A DNA stretch of 64,000 bases. Source: Agapanthus africanus (Eukaryota > Streptophyta > Magnoliopsida > Asparagales > Amaryllidaceae). The stretch lies in assembly GCA_030015575.1 (NCBI GenBank), contig CM057342.1, positions 618,665,348-618,729,347 of the forward strand, written 5' to 3'. The translations under genes and the position numbers were made by a program. Position 1 is the stretch's first letter; the number at the start of each line of letters is the position of its first letter. The notes below the pieces were generated by a model that saw nothing but the letters and a program-made list of their open reading frames with translations, searched no databases and was not told the origin of the DNA. Shown here in pieces: positions 24,945 to 35,410 of this stretch.

Positions 24945-26534
24945 TGTTCATCTCAGAAAACTGCATTTTAATACCACTTATTCATTATCTATTTTTTTGT
25001 ATATATCGGTACTATTAACAGTATCTGCTCAGTAATTATAGATTATAGGTATCCGTGATATAATACTGGAAACACGCTCAAAATCACGGATATAACGTTT
25101 GTGAGCCGACACTGCAACCGGAACTGGAAACCGATCGATATCCAAAGGGTTATTTTGCTACAAATAATGTGCACACTATTTTGGTCCAACACAATGCAAG
25201 TGTGCACACAACTCTTTGACATGGACCATGGTGGGGCTGCCCATGGCACACACAAATGATGGCTTGTGCAATTGGGGGGGACAAGAGTGATAAATGCAAA
25301 AAAGATGTGATGTGATGTATAGCTATAAGTTTCCCTCCAAATCCCTGAGTGCAACCCAAATTCATATAGCAAAATCAAGCAGCACCAATGGAGTTGTCGA
25401 GTGAACACAAGACCACACAACCAACACGAGCCCATTAGCTCGGATTTTGGCCGACCACATTCCCATAAAAACCGAGCTCGCCGGCCCCCTTGACCCAATG
25501 AGCCCTATTTTTCTACTGTCGATCCTTTGCAGTCACATCAACTTATTTTTATTGCTTGTTTATTTTTCTTTTGAGCCTATAAAAGCAGATCAGTGAGCAA
25601 TGGATGAGGGGTCATACTTTGTATACATTATCTCATAGCTTACACTTTTTGTTTCTCTTTTCATTTTGTTCTTGTACATAACTTAGTTTCCCTTGAGCTC
25701 CTTGCCTTCCTGATCTTGCAACCTCTTCATTGAGCTTGCAAGTTTAAGATTTGGTTATTGAACTTAAGGTTGTATCACTTGGACATAATAAAGATCTCTT
25801 TTTGCACACTTGGGTTCTTAGTATTTCTCTTGCTTTTACTTACTTGCTCTTTTATTTCCATACCATTTACTTACTTGCAATTTATTACCTTGCATTTACT
25901 TTCTTGCAATGTTGTCTTTTCTTTTCTTTGTATCTTTTATTTGCTCTTTTTGTTTGTTGTTGAGATGGTTGTGAATATTGTTGTTGTTAGGAAAGAAAAC
26001 GTTATTGTAAGTTAAGATTTCCTTTCTTATTTTCTTTTCTCGATATTTTCCATTAAACTCCGCCCAAACCTTACGCAAGCGCTCCGTTAGGCACCCTACC
26101 TTACCAAGGTATCAGTGATTCCTAACCGTGACCGGTTGCGTTCGGATTGGCCAAAGGCGAAAGCAAGCGACAAGAACGGACGGATAAGGGTCAATAAGCC
26201 AGATTTCACAAATACCGTGCTTAAGCACCCTAATCCATATTGTTGCCGATTGCTCTAGGTTTAGTGGTTGTGCTCGGCTCAAAGGATTGAGTACGGATTG
26301 ATTAACTTACACTAATCTATCTATTCCTAACAACTTATTCCTTTGCATATATACACATAGGGTAGATATGAACGATTTCCTCCTCACTCATTAACTCGTG
26401 AAAACAAGAACTTAAAACGCTTCGCCTCCCTGCGGACGACCCGTACTCATCGCGGCTAGCTGCAAAGCGACACCGTCCCGATTGCGGTTAACTTTAGAAC
26501 TTTAAAACTCGACACGCCAAAAGCGTGTCAATCA
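24945..26534 (+). mobile_element. Element F: 5' LTR
   Basis: 1590 bp, from TGTTCATCTCAG to GTGTCAATCA. The 3' copy is 1595 bp with only scattered differences. T-rich stretches create hydrophobic ORFs near 25750-26015 that recur in the other LTR and are not genes. Confidence 0.85.
25578..25585 (+). promoter_or_regulatory. TATA box in 5' LTR of F
   Basis: TATAAAAG lies in CCTATAAAAGCAG. The identical motif is at 49865-49872 in the 3' LTR. It is a good candidate for the RNA polymerase II core promoter of F. Confidence 0.6.
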
Positions 26535-26536
26535 AA

Positions 26537-26554
26537 TGGCACCGTTGCCGGGGC
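26537..26554 (+). other. Element F: primer-binding site (tRNA-Asp type)
   Basis: TGGCACCGTTGCCGGGG lies two bases after the LTR end. It closely resembles the tRNA-Asp primer site widely seen in Athila-type elements, with one probable substitution (CACC for CGCC). Confidence 0.8.
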
Positions 26555-26876
26555 GACGGTAACCTTTTTATTGTTGTTATTTCGGGTTAATCTTGTTTAT
26601 ACCATCTAACACCAAAACAAAACAAACTAAAAATTTCAAAATTTCAAAACCAAAACAAAAACTAACATTGCTAACTTTTTTTTTTTTGTTCTCTGGATTT
26701 TTGACCTGCAAGCACTCTGGATCCTAACAAAAAAGATAAACAATACCAATGAGACACTAATAGAACACTGAGACAGCAGAAGAAAATTGGAGCCCCAACT
26801 CATAGAGAAGGCCGGCGAGACCCCAAGAAGTTCCGGCGCCGCCGGACCTTTCACTTCCTTTTTCTCCAAAATTTTG
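26555..26876 (+). mobile_element. Element F: 5' leader before insertion of G
   Basis: A-rich and then mixed sequence with no credible coding frame. It ends with TTTTG at 26872-26876, the left copy of the target duplication of element G (right copy 45006-45010). The leader continues at 45011. Confidence 0.7.
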
Positions 26877-27218
26877 TGTAACAACCCCAAATTTCCGATA
26901 CAAATTTTTCAATGTATTTTTCAAAAATTCATAAAGGGGTATTTATTGCCTGAGCATAAGACTTAAGTAATTAATTAGCAATTTAATTACTAGAAGGAGC
27001 TTGTAGCTGATTGGTAATACCTTGCACTGCTGAACCAAGCCACCAGAGTTCAAATCCCCTGCCCCACATTATTTTTAATATTATTTTTGTTTTAAATTCC
27101 TTGGAAGCCCAACAGTCCAAACACCATAACTCCCAAAACTTGAACTGAACCTGAAAAACTGAATATACCAGAGGACCCACAAGAAGACCCCCCACCTCCT
27201 CGACCCCCGACTCGGCCC
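26877..27218 (+). mobile_element. Element G: 5' LTR, first part
   Basis: It matches the first 340 bp of the LTR at 41942. It ends in GGCCC (27214-27218), the left copy of the target duplication of element H. Confidence 0.88.
26995..27063 (+). other. tRNA-like A-box/B-box sequence in 5' LTR of G
   Basis: TAGCTGATTGGTA resembles a polymerase III A box, and AGTTCAAATCCCC about 35 bp later resembles a B box. The same sequence is in the 3' LTR at 42060-42127 (TAGCTCATTGGTA, AGTTCAAATCCCC). No acceptor stem is evident, so this is not a functional tRNA gene. It could be a tRNA-derived or SINE-like segment absorbed by the LTR. Confidence 0.35.
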
Positions 27219-29429
27219 TGTTAGTTATATGTATGCCCTAGAGGCCATTACTGTACATTGGATGTATAATGTAGTGGATGCTGGGACATACATAGGTAAG
27301 ACTTTCTTGCTCGACATGATAGTATGCTATCTGGTTGCCCTTTATCTTAACATGTATACTTTCTGTCTCTCTGATTACATGTTGATAAAGCCCTTAGGAT
27401 GTGTACTCGACTTCCAGGACTATGATGCAGATCATACTAGTGGGGCCTGGGTAGTCCATGAGTACATCCTTCAATATTCCGAGTCGAGACGGAGCATCGA
27501 TATTCCAGAGTAGACTAGCGTATATCTTCTTGAGCCATGTGATGGGCGATGGATGATCCCATATCCATTGGTGTTTGACATCAGAGATGGTATACGGGTG
27601 CTCAGTGGAGACTGGGTACACTGAACGGACTCGCCGAGAACTCCCAGATGGTATTATACCTTACGTCAGATGGCAGTTCTCTGGTGACACTGGTGCAGCT
27701 TAGTCTGTTGACCCGAGATCGTCATAGAGTCTTGTGTGTCTCCCACTGTGCTTTGATTTCCACCCTACCACGGCTCTACTGAGTCGTGCAAACAGGTGGT
27801 TTTTGGGTACAGTCACGATTCACATGGAGGCAATGAGCGATAGGAGGGGATTCGTCTCTCCCGGTATTGGGGGTTGATGTTGCGCTATGCTCGACTGGCC
27901 ATAACAGGAAATCCCTGGCCAGGGTTGCAGTGATCTACTGGTAAGTGTTATCAGTAGTTTCACACATGTTATGGACCGCACGTCGGCATGACTTATCGAG
28001 CTACTGGGGTCTGACGTTTACCACCCCTAGGCGAGATATGCGACATATCAGACGAACAGACCGGACTGTACGGTAAGTGTTACTGGTTGGATTCACAGGA
28101 GTGTGAGCGAGCTTGCTCATCGATCTTCTGATCGCTTAATACCCGGGTGGCCGTTACGTTTAGCAGACCGCTTGCGGCTTGTGGGTGCTTGATATGATCA
28201 TCATCTGCTGCCGGCGTATTGACGAGTCTTTAGAGTCCTACACAGAGGTTTCCTGGCTCAAGCAAAACGAAATGGGAGCGCATATGAGATATGTGCGGGA
28301 CCGAGAATAATGCGTGTATGTGATACCGTATTCCATTCTCGCGATGAATGTGTCGAATGGTTGTATGCGATATAACCTAGTTATCAAATCAAGGATTGAT
28401 TCGATAAGCCGATACATTGGATACTAGTCGGTTATATGCGATATGACCGGATCGTTAAATCAAGTATTGATTTAATGATTTAATGCATAATTATATATTT
28501 GATATATTACTTTGCATTAACTAGTATTGGTTCACTTTAAATGGATTTTCTCACTTGAAGTGCACAAGTTGTATATGTGATATACTTTTGTGCACTTATT
28601 TGTATCATGTTTGATGATACTTGCTCACTTGGGTTTGTGTAAAGAATTAAACCATGGTTAAGTTAATGATTAGGGTTTTGTTTGTTTAATTACTTATCTA
28701 TTTATTTATAATTCTTATTTTGGAAAAGATAAAGAAAGAATGGTGGCTTTGTTTGTTTGTTTGTTGAAGCTTCATGAAGCTTTGAACAAGTCCACCATTC
28801 TTGTCTCATTCTTAACCCTAACCATTAAAACAAACCATGGTATATTCTCTACACCTAACCAAGGTTAGGATATGATAAGTATTCATATTGATTTTCTTTT
28901 TAGGATATACTTATGATAATCTTTCATCATCATCTTCTTCATCTTGAACAAGAAGAAAACCTAGCCACCATCAATGGCAACTAGTGAAAATGAGTGAGAA
29001 ATCCAATTCTAAAGTGAACCCACCTCCTATTTCTTCATCCTCTACCTCTTGACAAGTAGTATAGGGTGTTTTCTTCACAAGTTTCATGACTTGATGAAGT
29101 GGGAGCTTGATCTTGTGATGCCTCGACGTAGATCATCTTCGGCATCGAAGCCGACGACCAAGTCCACCCTTTTCTTCGATGAACCCGATGCTAGAGTCAT
29201 GGATTCAATTTGGACAGCGGAGGGACGTCATCACGGAGCCGAGGAGGTGGAGGACCGGATCTACAAAGGTTGTAGCCCCTTTCCTTTTAAGTTAAAGTTG
29301 TTTACTTGCATCGCATCACCTATACATCTAGTTAACGATCCGTATTAGGGTTTCTCGGCACTTGTAAATTTTGAATTGGCCATGTTTGATGCCTTGTGAG
29401 ACTTCATTAGTATGCCTAGGAACCCTACA
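27219..29429 (+). mobile_element. Element H: 5' LTR
   Basis: It runs from TGTTAGTTATATG to GGAACCCTACA. It contains two AT-rich hairpins: TTATCAAATCAA/TTGATTCGATAA at 28381-28407, and TCGTTAAATCAA/TTGATTTAATGA at 28452-28478 (perfect apart from one G-U). The family block ACGAGTCTTTAGAGTCC lies near 28220. Confidence 0.92.
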
Positions 29430-29430
29430 G

Positions 29431-29442
29431 TGGTATCAGAGC
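29431..29442 (+). other. Element H: primer-binding site (tRNA-iMet type)
   Basis: TGGTATCAGAGC lies one base after the LTR end. Confidence 0.92.
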
Positions 29443-29630
29443 CTAGCTAGAGCCTTAGGCGATGCGTTGACGGAGTTAGAAGTCCGATCGAACCGAAACC
29501 CTAATTCAAACTTGCTCTCTGTACATTTTCTGAAATCGTGGATTTTTGAGAATTAAAAATATGCAGAAAACTCAGCAGGAGATTCTAAGAATTACTGAGA
29601 AGCCCGTACTCCTGAGTCCATCAAAGCGCG

Positions 29631-29670
29631 GCGGAACCGCGGCATTAGCATGCTAATGCGGCGGTTCCGC
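29631..29670 (+). promoter_or_regulatory. 40-nt near-perfect palindrome in leader of H
   Basis: GCGGAACCGC (29631-29640) pairs with GCGGTTCCGC (29661-29670). The centre, 29642-29659, is an 18-nt perfect palindrome centred on GCATGC. Only the G-G pair at 29641/29660 fails. Short AAAG/CTTT arms (29623-29626 with 29675-29678) may extend it. It lies 200 nt after the primer site, where dimerisation and packaging signals sit in many retroelements. Confidence 0.75.
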
Positions 29671-31037
29671 GGCCCTTTAGTCTCCTCTTACATTGAATTT
29701 TGCACAGTAATTCCTATTTTGCAGTGCTGAGTTTTCTGGGAATTTTTAATATTTACTCAAGAGTTGAGTTTTCTGGGTTGTATTGGGGACTCGGTGTATC
29801 GATCAGATTGTCTAATTTTGTCAGTGTGTTTTTCCGGGTAATTTTAGAATATGTTAAAAAGTTCGACCGGATATAAATACCCACTTTTTCCCCTGCCGGG
29901 AAATTTCAAATTGTTGGATTTTTCTGTAGTTTAATCACGTTCTAAGTAGTGCAAGTAACGCGATGGTCCCTTTAGAAGACAACAAACCTTAACTCGATTA
30001 TGTGACCGTCTTGAACTGCCCTTTGAACCTTCGGGTTTTGGGCAGTACGGCGTGCCACATGTGAGGCGTTGGCTTGACCCTTCTACAGCTGGACCGTTGG
30101 TACTAAGGCATGAACTGAATGTTTTTAGACTTATTTCATGTGTTGAGCTGTATTGGGAAAACATGGGTGTTCGATTGTTCGATCGGAAAGTTTAACATTT
30201 TCTGTTTATCCGGAATGTGATACAACATTTGGAATTCACAAGTAGTTATGAGATAACTGAATAAATGTTATAAATCTAGTAATTTAGTCTCACTTGATCG
30301 GTTGCCACGGAATTTTGATGTGATCAAAAGTCCGTCGCAATCACGTAGCGTACGCGGATACTCGCCGGGTAAACTTAAGAGACAGCCTCACTCCATAGCC
30401 CCGACCAAGTGACTGTAGGAGAACCCCGTCGCCGAAAGCATCCGTTCGGGTGCTCGCGGCAGCGGTGTTCCGCCTTGGTGCACTTTGTCGACGGCGTCGG
30501 GGGTGCGGCCGCCTACTGAAGTTTGCGACGAGCATTCGATCAGGATGTCAGGAATCTTGTTGAATTGTCCGACTTTATATTGAAAAGTGTTTTCGATTTT
30601 GAGACTAAAATGCGGGGTTTATAATTGTTAGGCATGCGATGTCTAAGGAATTCATTTGAATAGGCATGCGATGTCTAAAGAGGTTGCGGATTCCAACTGT
30701 TGTAGTTTTACATTTTCTTTTCTGTGACCGTAAGTGTAATATGTGATATCGCCGGTTTCGTTGCTATATATCAACGACAATTGGGATGCGCATATTTACT
30801 CACGTTGATGACATGTGATGTTATGTGTTGCTGGATATGTTATATTGGATCGTCGTGTTTGAATAGCCGGGGGGTTTTATGTGAGATGAGTGTTTTTCCT
30901 TTTCATTCATGTAAAAACTTGTATGTAATATTCTTTTATTGGGGCACTTCCAGGTTGCGGAAGATGTCACCGTTGATGTATATTATTTACTTTTCTGCAC
31001 TAGGATAGACCCAAGGAGGAGGGCACAAATAACCGGG

Positions 31038-31097
31038 TTCTAGGGTCCAGTGGGAGACCAACTCGAGAAGTCGAGTCCGGGTCTCCTAACCCTAGAA
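31038..31097 (+). promoter_or_regulatory. Long three-part hairpin in leader of H
   Basis: TTCTAGGGT/ACCCTAGAA (31038-31046 with 31089-31097), GGAGACC/GGTCTCC (31053-31059 with 31080-31086) and ACTCGA/TCGAGT (31061-31066 with 31071-31076) are all perfect. Confidence 0.75.
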
Positions 31098-31595
31098 TTG
31101 GTAGGGTTGCTTGCCGCTCTCGTAGGGGTCTAGGGGTGTGGGATTGGCTATTCATCATGACCGTGGAATCCGTGTTTTATACTGGCTCGTATTAAAAACA
31201 CGGACGCCCTAGTATATCCAATATTTCATATGATATTTTCTGCTGCGTTATCTGTGATGTGATCATGTGATTTGTTCAGATAGATATAGTATATAGTATA
31301 TATGATATATTATATTGACGTTGCTTATGTTTTACACCCGCGTTAGCCCTGCCTCGTTCTGGCGTTAGTTACCTAACCTAACGGTGCAGACGGGACATCG
31401 AGGCAAATGCGGAAGGCAAAAGCGTACGTTATATTTATCTGTGATGTTTAGGTGGACTTAAATGATGGGATATTCATTAATGAGATTAATGAAAGAAAAT
31501 AAACCTAATTGATGTTGTGGAATCGAATTTCAAAATAAAACAGGTAGCTACAGTTCTTGCTTTGCATCGCGGTGTTCATTATAGAACATCCTGCA

Positions 31596-31794
31596 CCTTA
31601 TTCGATGAGGAAAGGACCGAGATCCCTTCACCGGGAGTGACTCCTTTAGCAATAACTGGCAGATGCTACAACCCTCGGTTTGTCTTTTGATCGCTTCTAT
31701 AGTTTCTTCTTTGCACAGTGATATATATGATATATCCCGCACCTCATTCGACGAGGAAAGGGCCGACGATCCCTTCACCGGGAGTGACCCCTTT
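31596..31794 (+). promoter_or_regulatory. Duplicated stem-loop in leader of H
   Basis: Copy 1 (31596-31647): AAAGGA/TCCTTT around a TCCC/GGGA hairpin, preceded by CCTTAT/ATGAGG with loop TCG. Copy 2 (31742-31794): AAAGGG/CCCTTT, preceded by CCTCAT/ACGAGG. The two outer stems differ from each other and from AAAGAG/CTCTTT of C and J by paired changes. Confidence 0.7.
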
Positions 31795-31938
31795 AGCAAA
31801 ACTAGAAAAGCCTCAAAAACATTCCATTTAAAAACCATTTGATTCCGCAACGAGATCAAGTTCAAAGCGTCAAAGGTTTTCACAAAAACCATTCGCAACC
31901 CTCCGTCATTTTAGGAAGTAGAGTACTTAGTATTCGTG

Positions 31939-32144
31939 CTGTGTTTGTTGACCTTAGTTAAGGCACAGTGTACGGTAGCTAAGTGATGTCTTCCTACACC
32001 GCATATGATGCGATTAGTTAGGACAGTCGCGTGACTTTGTTGACCTTAGTTAAGGGTCATGTGGGTGGGTCTAATTAATCACGAAATGACGGGTAGAACT
32101 TGACTAGTACTTATGATTTGTTGACCATAGTTAAGGTCATAAGT
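31939..32144 (+). promoter_or_regulatory. Triple TTGAC/GTTAA hairpins in leader of H
   Basis: Outer stems are CTGTG/CACAG (31939-31943 with 31964-31968), CGTGAC/GTCATG (32030-32035 with 32056-32061) and ACTTATGA/TCATAAGT (32109-32116 with 32137-32144). Each encloses TTGAC and GTTAA, which pair through one G-U. Confidence 0.7.
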
Positions 32145-32295
32145 GCTAGGGGTAAAAATCTTTATCAGGAGTTTCAAGTGTTGAAATTTGCAATGAGATT
32201 GTATACCTTCTATGTGATAGTTGGATCCCGATACCCACTGCGAGTAATTGTTACTCCTGGGTGAGTTTTGCACTTTGCAATTAGCCGATCAAGTA

Positions 32296-32421
32296 GGTGT
32301 CTACAAAGGTGTCAACGGGGTTACGCCTCTGGGAAAACAGGGTTACGCCTCTGGGAAAACGGGGTTTACTGTAATTAGGTCCGTGCGAAAGCACGGGGAA
32401 CCTCCCTCAAAGTACCGACAC
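32296..32421 (+). promoter_or_regulatory. GGTGTCTA three-helix RNA module, copy in H
   Basis: Opens with GGTGTCTA at 32296. P1 is GTGTC/GACAC (32309-32313 with 32417-32421). P2 is GGGGT/GCCTC (32317-32329). P3 is CCGTGC/GCACGG with a GAAA loop (32381-32396). A 20-bp duplication (GGTTACGCCTCTGGGAAAAC) repeats part of P2 in this copy only. Confidence 0.65.
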
Positions 32422-32607
32422 TGGCCTGGCTGAAAGATTGGCGAACTTGTATAGTGTAATTAATCCCGGCTAGTCTTTCCTTTTAAGGTTTGAAGGAAGA
32501 TTTGATAAAAACAGTGGGAGCCATCCTGATTAGATAAAATATATAACCAATCTAATTTTGCAAGAGCGCACGCAGAGTGTTTTCTTCTCCCTCTCTCCAG
32601 GTAGCGA

Positions 32608-35400
32608 CCATATCACGCCTTAATCAAGATAATAATATGGATGTATTGACCGAACCCGCTTGTTATACTGAGCTGGGGAACGTTGGTCCCGCTCCATCTT
32701 ATAATAGTTATAAGACCGAGCAGGAATTAGGGGAATACCAGAATTCCTATGCCGCCCAAACGAAGAAAGTGCATATGATGCATCTCCTTCGGGTGTGTTC
32801 ATTACAAAGAACTGTTTCTCAGTATCCTCTGCATCCTGGGTATTTGATACTGGATCAGGATCCCAGATATGTAATCTGTTACATAGGGCTACAAAAGGGT
32901 ACAAAACTGAGAACGGGTGATAAGTTTCATGAGACAGAAAACGGGGCAAGTGTTGCAGCCAAGTCTGTTGGTCACTGTCACCCTGTATTACCAATACATT
33001 GATTCTGAATAAATGCTATTAGATACCGAACCTGATATACAAAATCATATCAGTCTCTTTATTAGTAAAGAAATGATAAAATTTTGTATTGTTGGATAAT
33101 GTTTTGAACATTTCCTATATCAAAAGTTGATCGGTTCAGGCACGTTATCTAAAAGCATTGATGTTCTAAATCAAACTACAGTTCCTAGTATACAGAACAC
33201 ACACAAGAGGAAGAGTTCAGAAATGAACGAATCATTCCTAAGACATTGTAGACTAGGTCATATCAATGCGACCCGACTGGCTGAAGTTACATTTTAGATG
33301 CATATTTAAATCAGTTTGAATTTACATCTTGTGAAACTTGCCAGTCATGTCACAGAGATTAGATGACCATAGCCCTGTTTGTTGGAAACAGAGAAAGAGT
33401 TAATGAACTCTTGGGACTGATACATGATGATGTATGTAAGGTCTCCTGTCTACACATGCCAGGACTGGTTCTTTATACTTCATTACGTTCTCTGATAATC
33501 TCTCAAGATTCAGACATATGTTCCTGTTGAAACACAAGTCCGAACCTTTTGAGATATTCATAGAATATAAGCTAGAAGTAGAGAACCAATAAGGGTATAA
33601 GTATTATGTCCTTTGATGTGATCAGGGAGGAGAATACTTGTGCATAGAATTCCTGGATTGTTCTAAAGGAGAATGAGATTCTCTTTCCGTATTACTCCTC
33701 TGAATACACCACAGCACAACGGTGTATCGGGGAGGAGCAATCGCACCATATTGGATATAGTGTGCTCTATAATGAGTACTACTGAGTTACCTATTTCCTT
33801 TTGGGGTTGTGCACTTGAGAAGCTGCATACCTATTGAATTAGGTTCGAATCAGATCGCTGCCTACCACTCCATATGAGATATGGTATGGGAAGAGCCTAT
33901 TTCTTAAGTTAGTTAAGATTTGGAGTTGTCCGGCCTATGTCTAAAGCAAAATCCGGACAAGATCGAGGCAAGGTCAGTTCTGTAGAACTGGAAAGGTTCC
34001 AGCTATACAAAACTGCAGCTGATGATTTGACAGAACCAAAGGATTCAATAGTTCCCGACGAACCTCAGCCTATCCGCCGATCTAGTAGGGTTCCTCATCC
34101 GCCTGAGAGATACCTCGGTTTCTCGATGACAGTGGGAGCGAGGATTGCATCATGAGATGATGACCCAACTAGTTTCGAGCTGGCCATCAGGAGTGGGACT
34201 TTGTAAGAATGGCTGGGTGCTTAGTGATCTGAGATGGAATCCTTATACACCAACAAAGTATGGACTTTGGTTGCTTTATCTGAAGGGTTAAATCCCCATC
34301 AGGAGCAAGTATATCTAGAGAAGATTACTTGGTGCACATGGAAAAGTTGAGACTTTCAAAGCTAGACTTGTTAAAGGTTTGCATCATTGACCAGGTGTGG
34401 ATCATGATGAAATTTTTTCTAATGATCTATGCTTAAGTCCATCCAGATCCTACTTGCCACGGCTACATACCATGACTACGATATCTGGTGGTTGGGTGCC
34501 ATGACTACTTTTCTAAATAATGATTTAGAAGAGAACGTCTATAAGAACACAACCAGAGGGCTTCGTAAACAGTGGGAGCAGCGGAAACGTATGCAAGATT
34601 GCTTTACAGAATAAAGCAGGCAACGCGGAGTTGGAACGTCTGTTTTGATGTAATAGTCAAAGTGTTTGACTTCATCAAAATAGTAGATGAACCTTGTATA
34701 TACAAAAAGGGTAGTAGAGAGTAAGGTGGTCATCCTCGTATTGTACGTGGACAACATACTCTTGATAAGAAAAGAGTTTCCTATGCTGCGCACGGTCAAT
34801 CTCCGCTTATCACATGGATTCTCCATATAGGATAAAGATGATACCTCCTAAATCCTGAGATTTGGGTCTATGTGATAGATCTAAATGGATGTTAGGATTC
34901 TCACTAGCTATAGTAAGATAGTATCAATCGATCCTGGGGAGAATCACTGGAAGTGTTCCAGGGTGATAAGGACGACTGAATGTCAGTCACAGGCATTGTC
35001 TTTACCCTCGGTAAAGGGACGGTATGTTGGAAAAGTTCCAAGCTAGATACCGTGGCAAACTAGACGATGAAGGCTGGTAACATCGCTATTAAAGATACTA
35101 CCAAAGAGGCAGTTTGGGTGTGTATTGGTTCATAAGATGAAATAGGTTCTTTCCATTGTATGACAATGGAACTATGGCTTTGGCCAAGGAACCCTGGTCC
35201 CATCAGTGACCCAGACATATTCAGAGGCAGTATCACCTGATCATGGAGATAGATGATCTCCGGGGTGATCGAGGTTAGGAGAGTAGACTCAGAGGACAAC
35301 ACGGTGGATCCACTCACAAAGGCTTTTCCCCAGAGAGAGACTTATATGGGATGTTTGAGTATGTGATACTGCAACCACTGCTACAGATGGCCCTAGTGCA
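32608..35400 (+). pseudogene. Element H: gag-less copia pol pseudogene
   Basis: The frame starts with the peptide found in C and J (NQDNNMDVLTEPA) but with ATA instead of ATG. It passes to the protease DTGSGS at 32846-32863 without any zinc knuckle. Then come the HHCC region (about 33225-33345), integrase (to about 33960), the RRSSRVPHPPERY linker (about 34080-34120), RT with HDYDIW (about 34470), YVDN in place of YVDD (about 34738-34749), and an RNase H end near 35285-35400 (DPLTKA). Stops and frameshifts are frequent, so it cannot mobilise itself. Confidence 0.85.
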
Positions 35401-35410
35401 AGTGGGAGAT

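Larger units (their letters stand above)
30730..32601 (+). other. Element H: putative leader intron
   Basis: The donor GACC/GTAAGT at 30730 and an acceptor with a long CT-rich tract ending CCAG at 32601, just before the coding start, are conserved with J (58771 to 60620). If spliced, the primer-proximal leader joins the coding region seven bases upstream of the start codon position. The start codon itself is ATA here instead of the ATG of J. Confidence 0.5.
29443..32607 (+). mobile_element. Element H: long structured 5' leader
   Basis: About 3.2 kb with no coding capacity lie between the primer site and the protein start. In order: a GC-rich hairpin (29631-29670), a splice donor (30730), a small hairpin TCGTTG/CAACGA (30758-30777), a long hairpin (31038-31097), a duplicated stem-loop (31596-31794), three TTGAC hairpins (31939-32144), the three-helix module (32296-32421) and a pyrimidine tract ending in CAG (32601). 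Confidence 0.75.

Noticed and set aside
25751-26015. Hydrophobic ORFs that recur at 50040-50379
   Set aside because: Recurrence is explained by the two LTRs of element F; the frames differ between copies at their ends and have no domain.
26995-27063. A functional tRNA gene
   Set aside because: No acceptor stem or proper T-arm pairing can be formed; only box-like motifs remain.
32376-32402. P3 hairpin with GAAA loop as domain V of a group II intron
   Set aside because: The lower stem is too short, the catalytic triad position does not fit and the P3 sequence is not conserved in E or G; spliceosomal sites explain the leader better.
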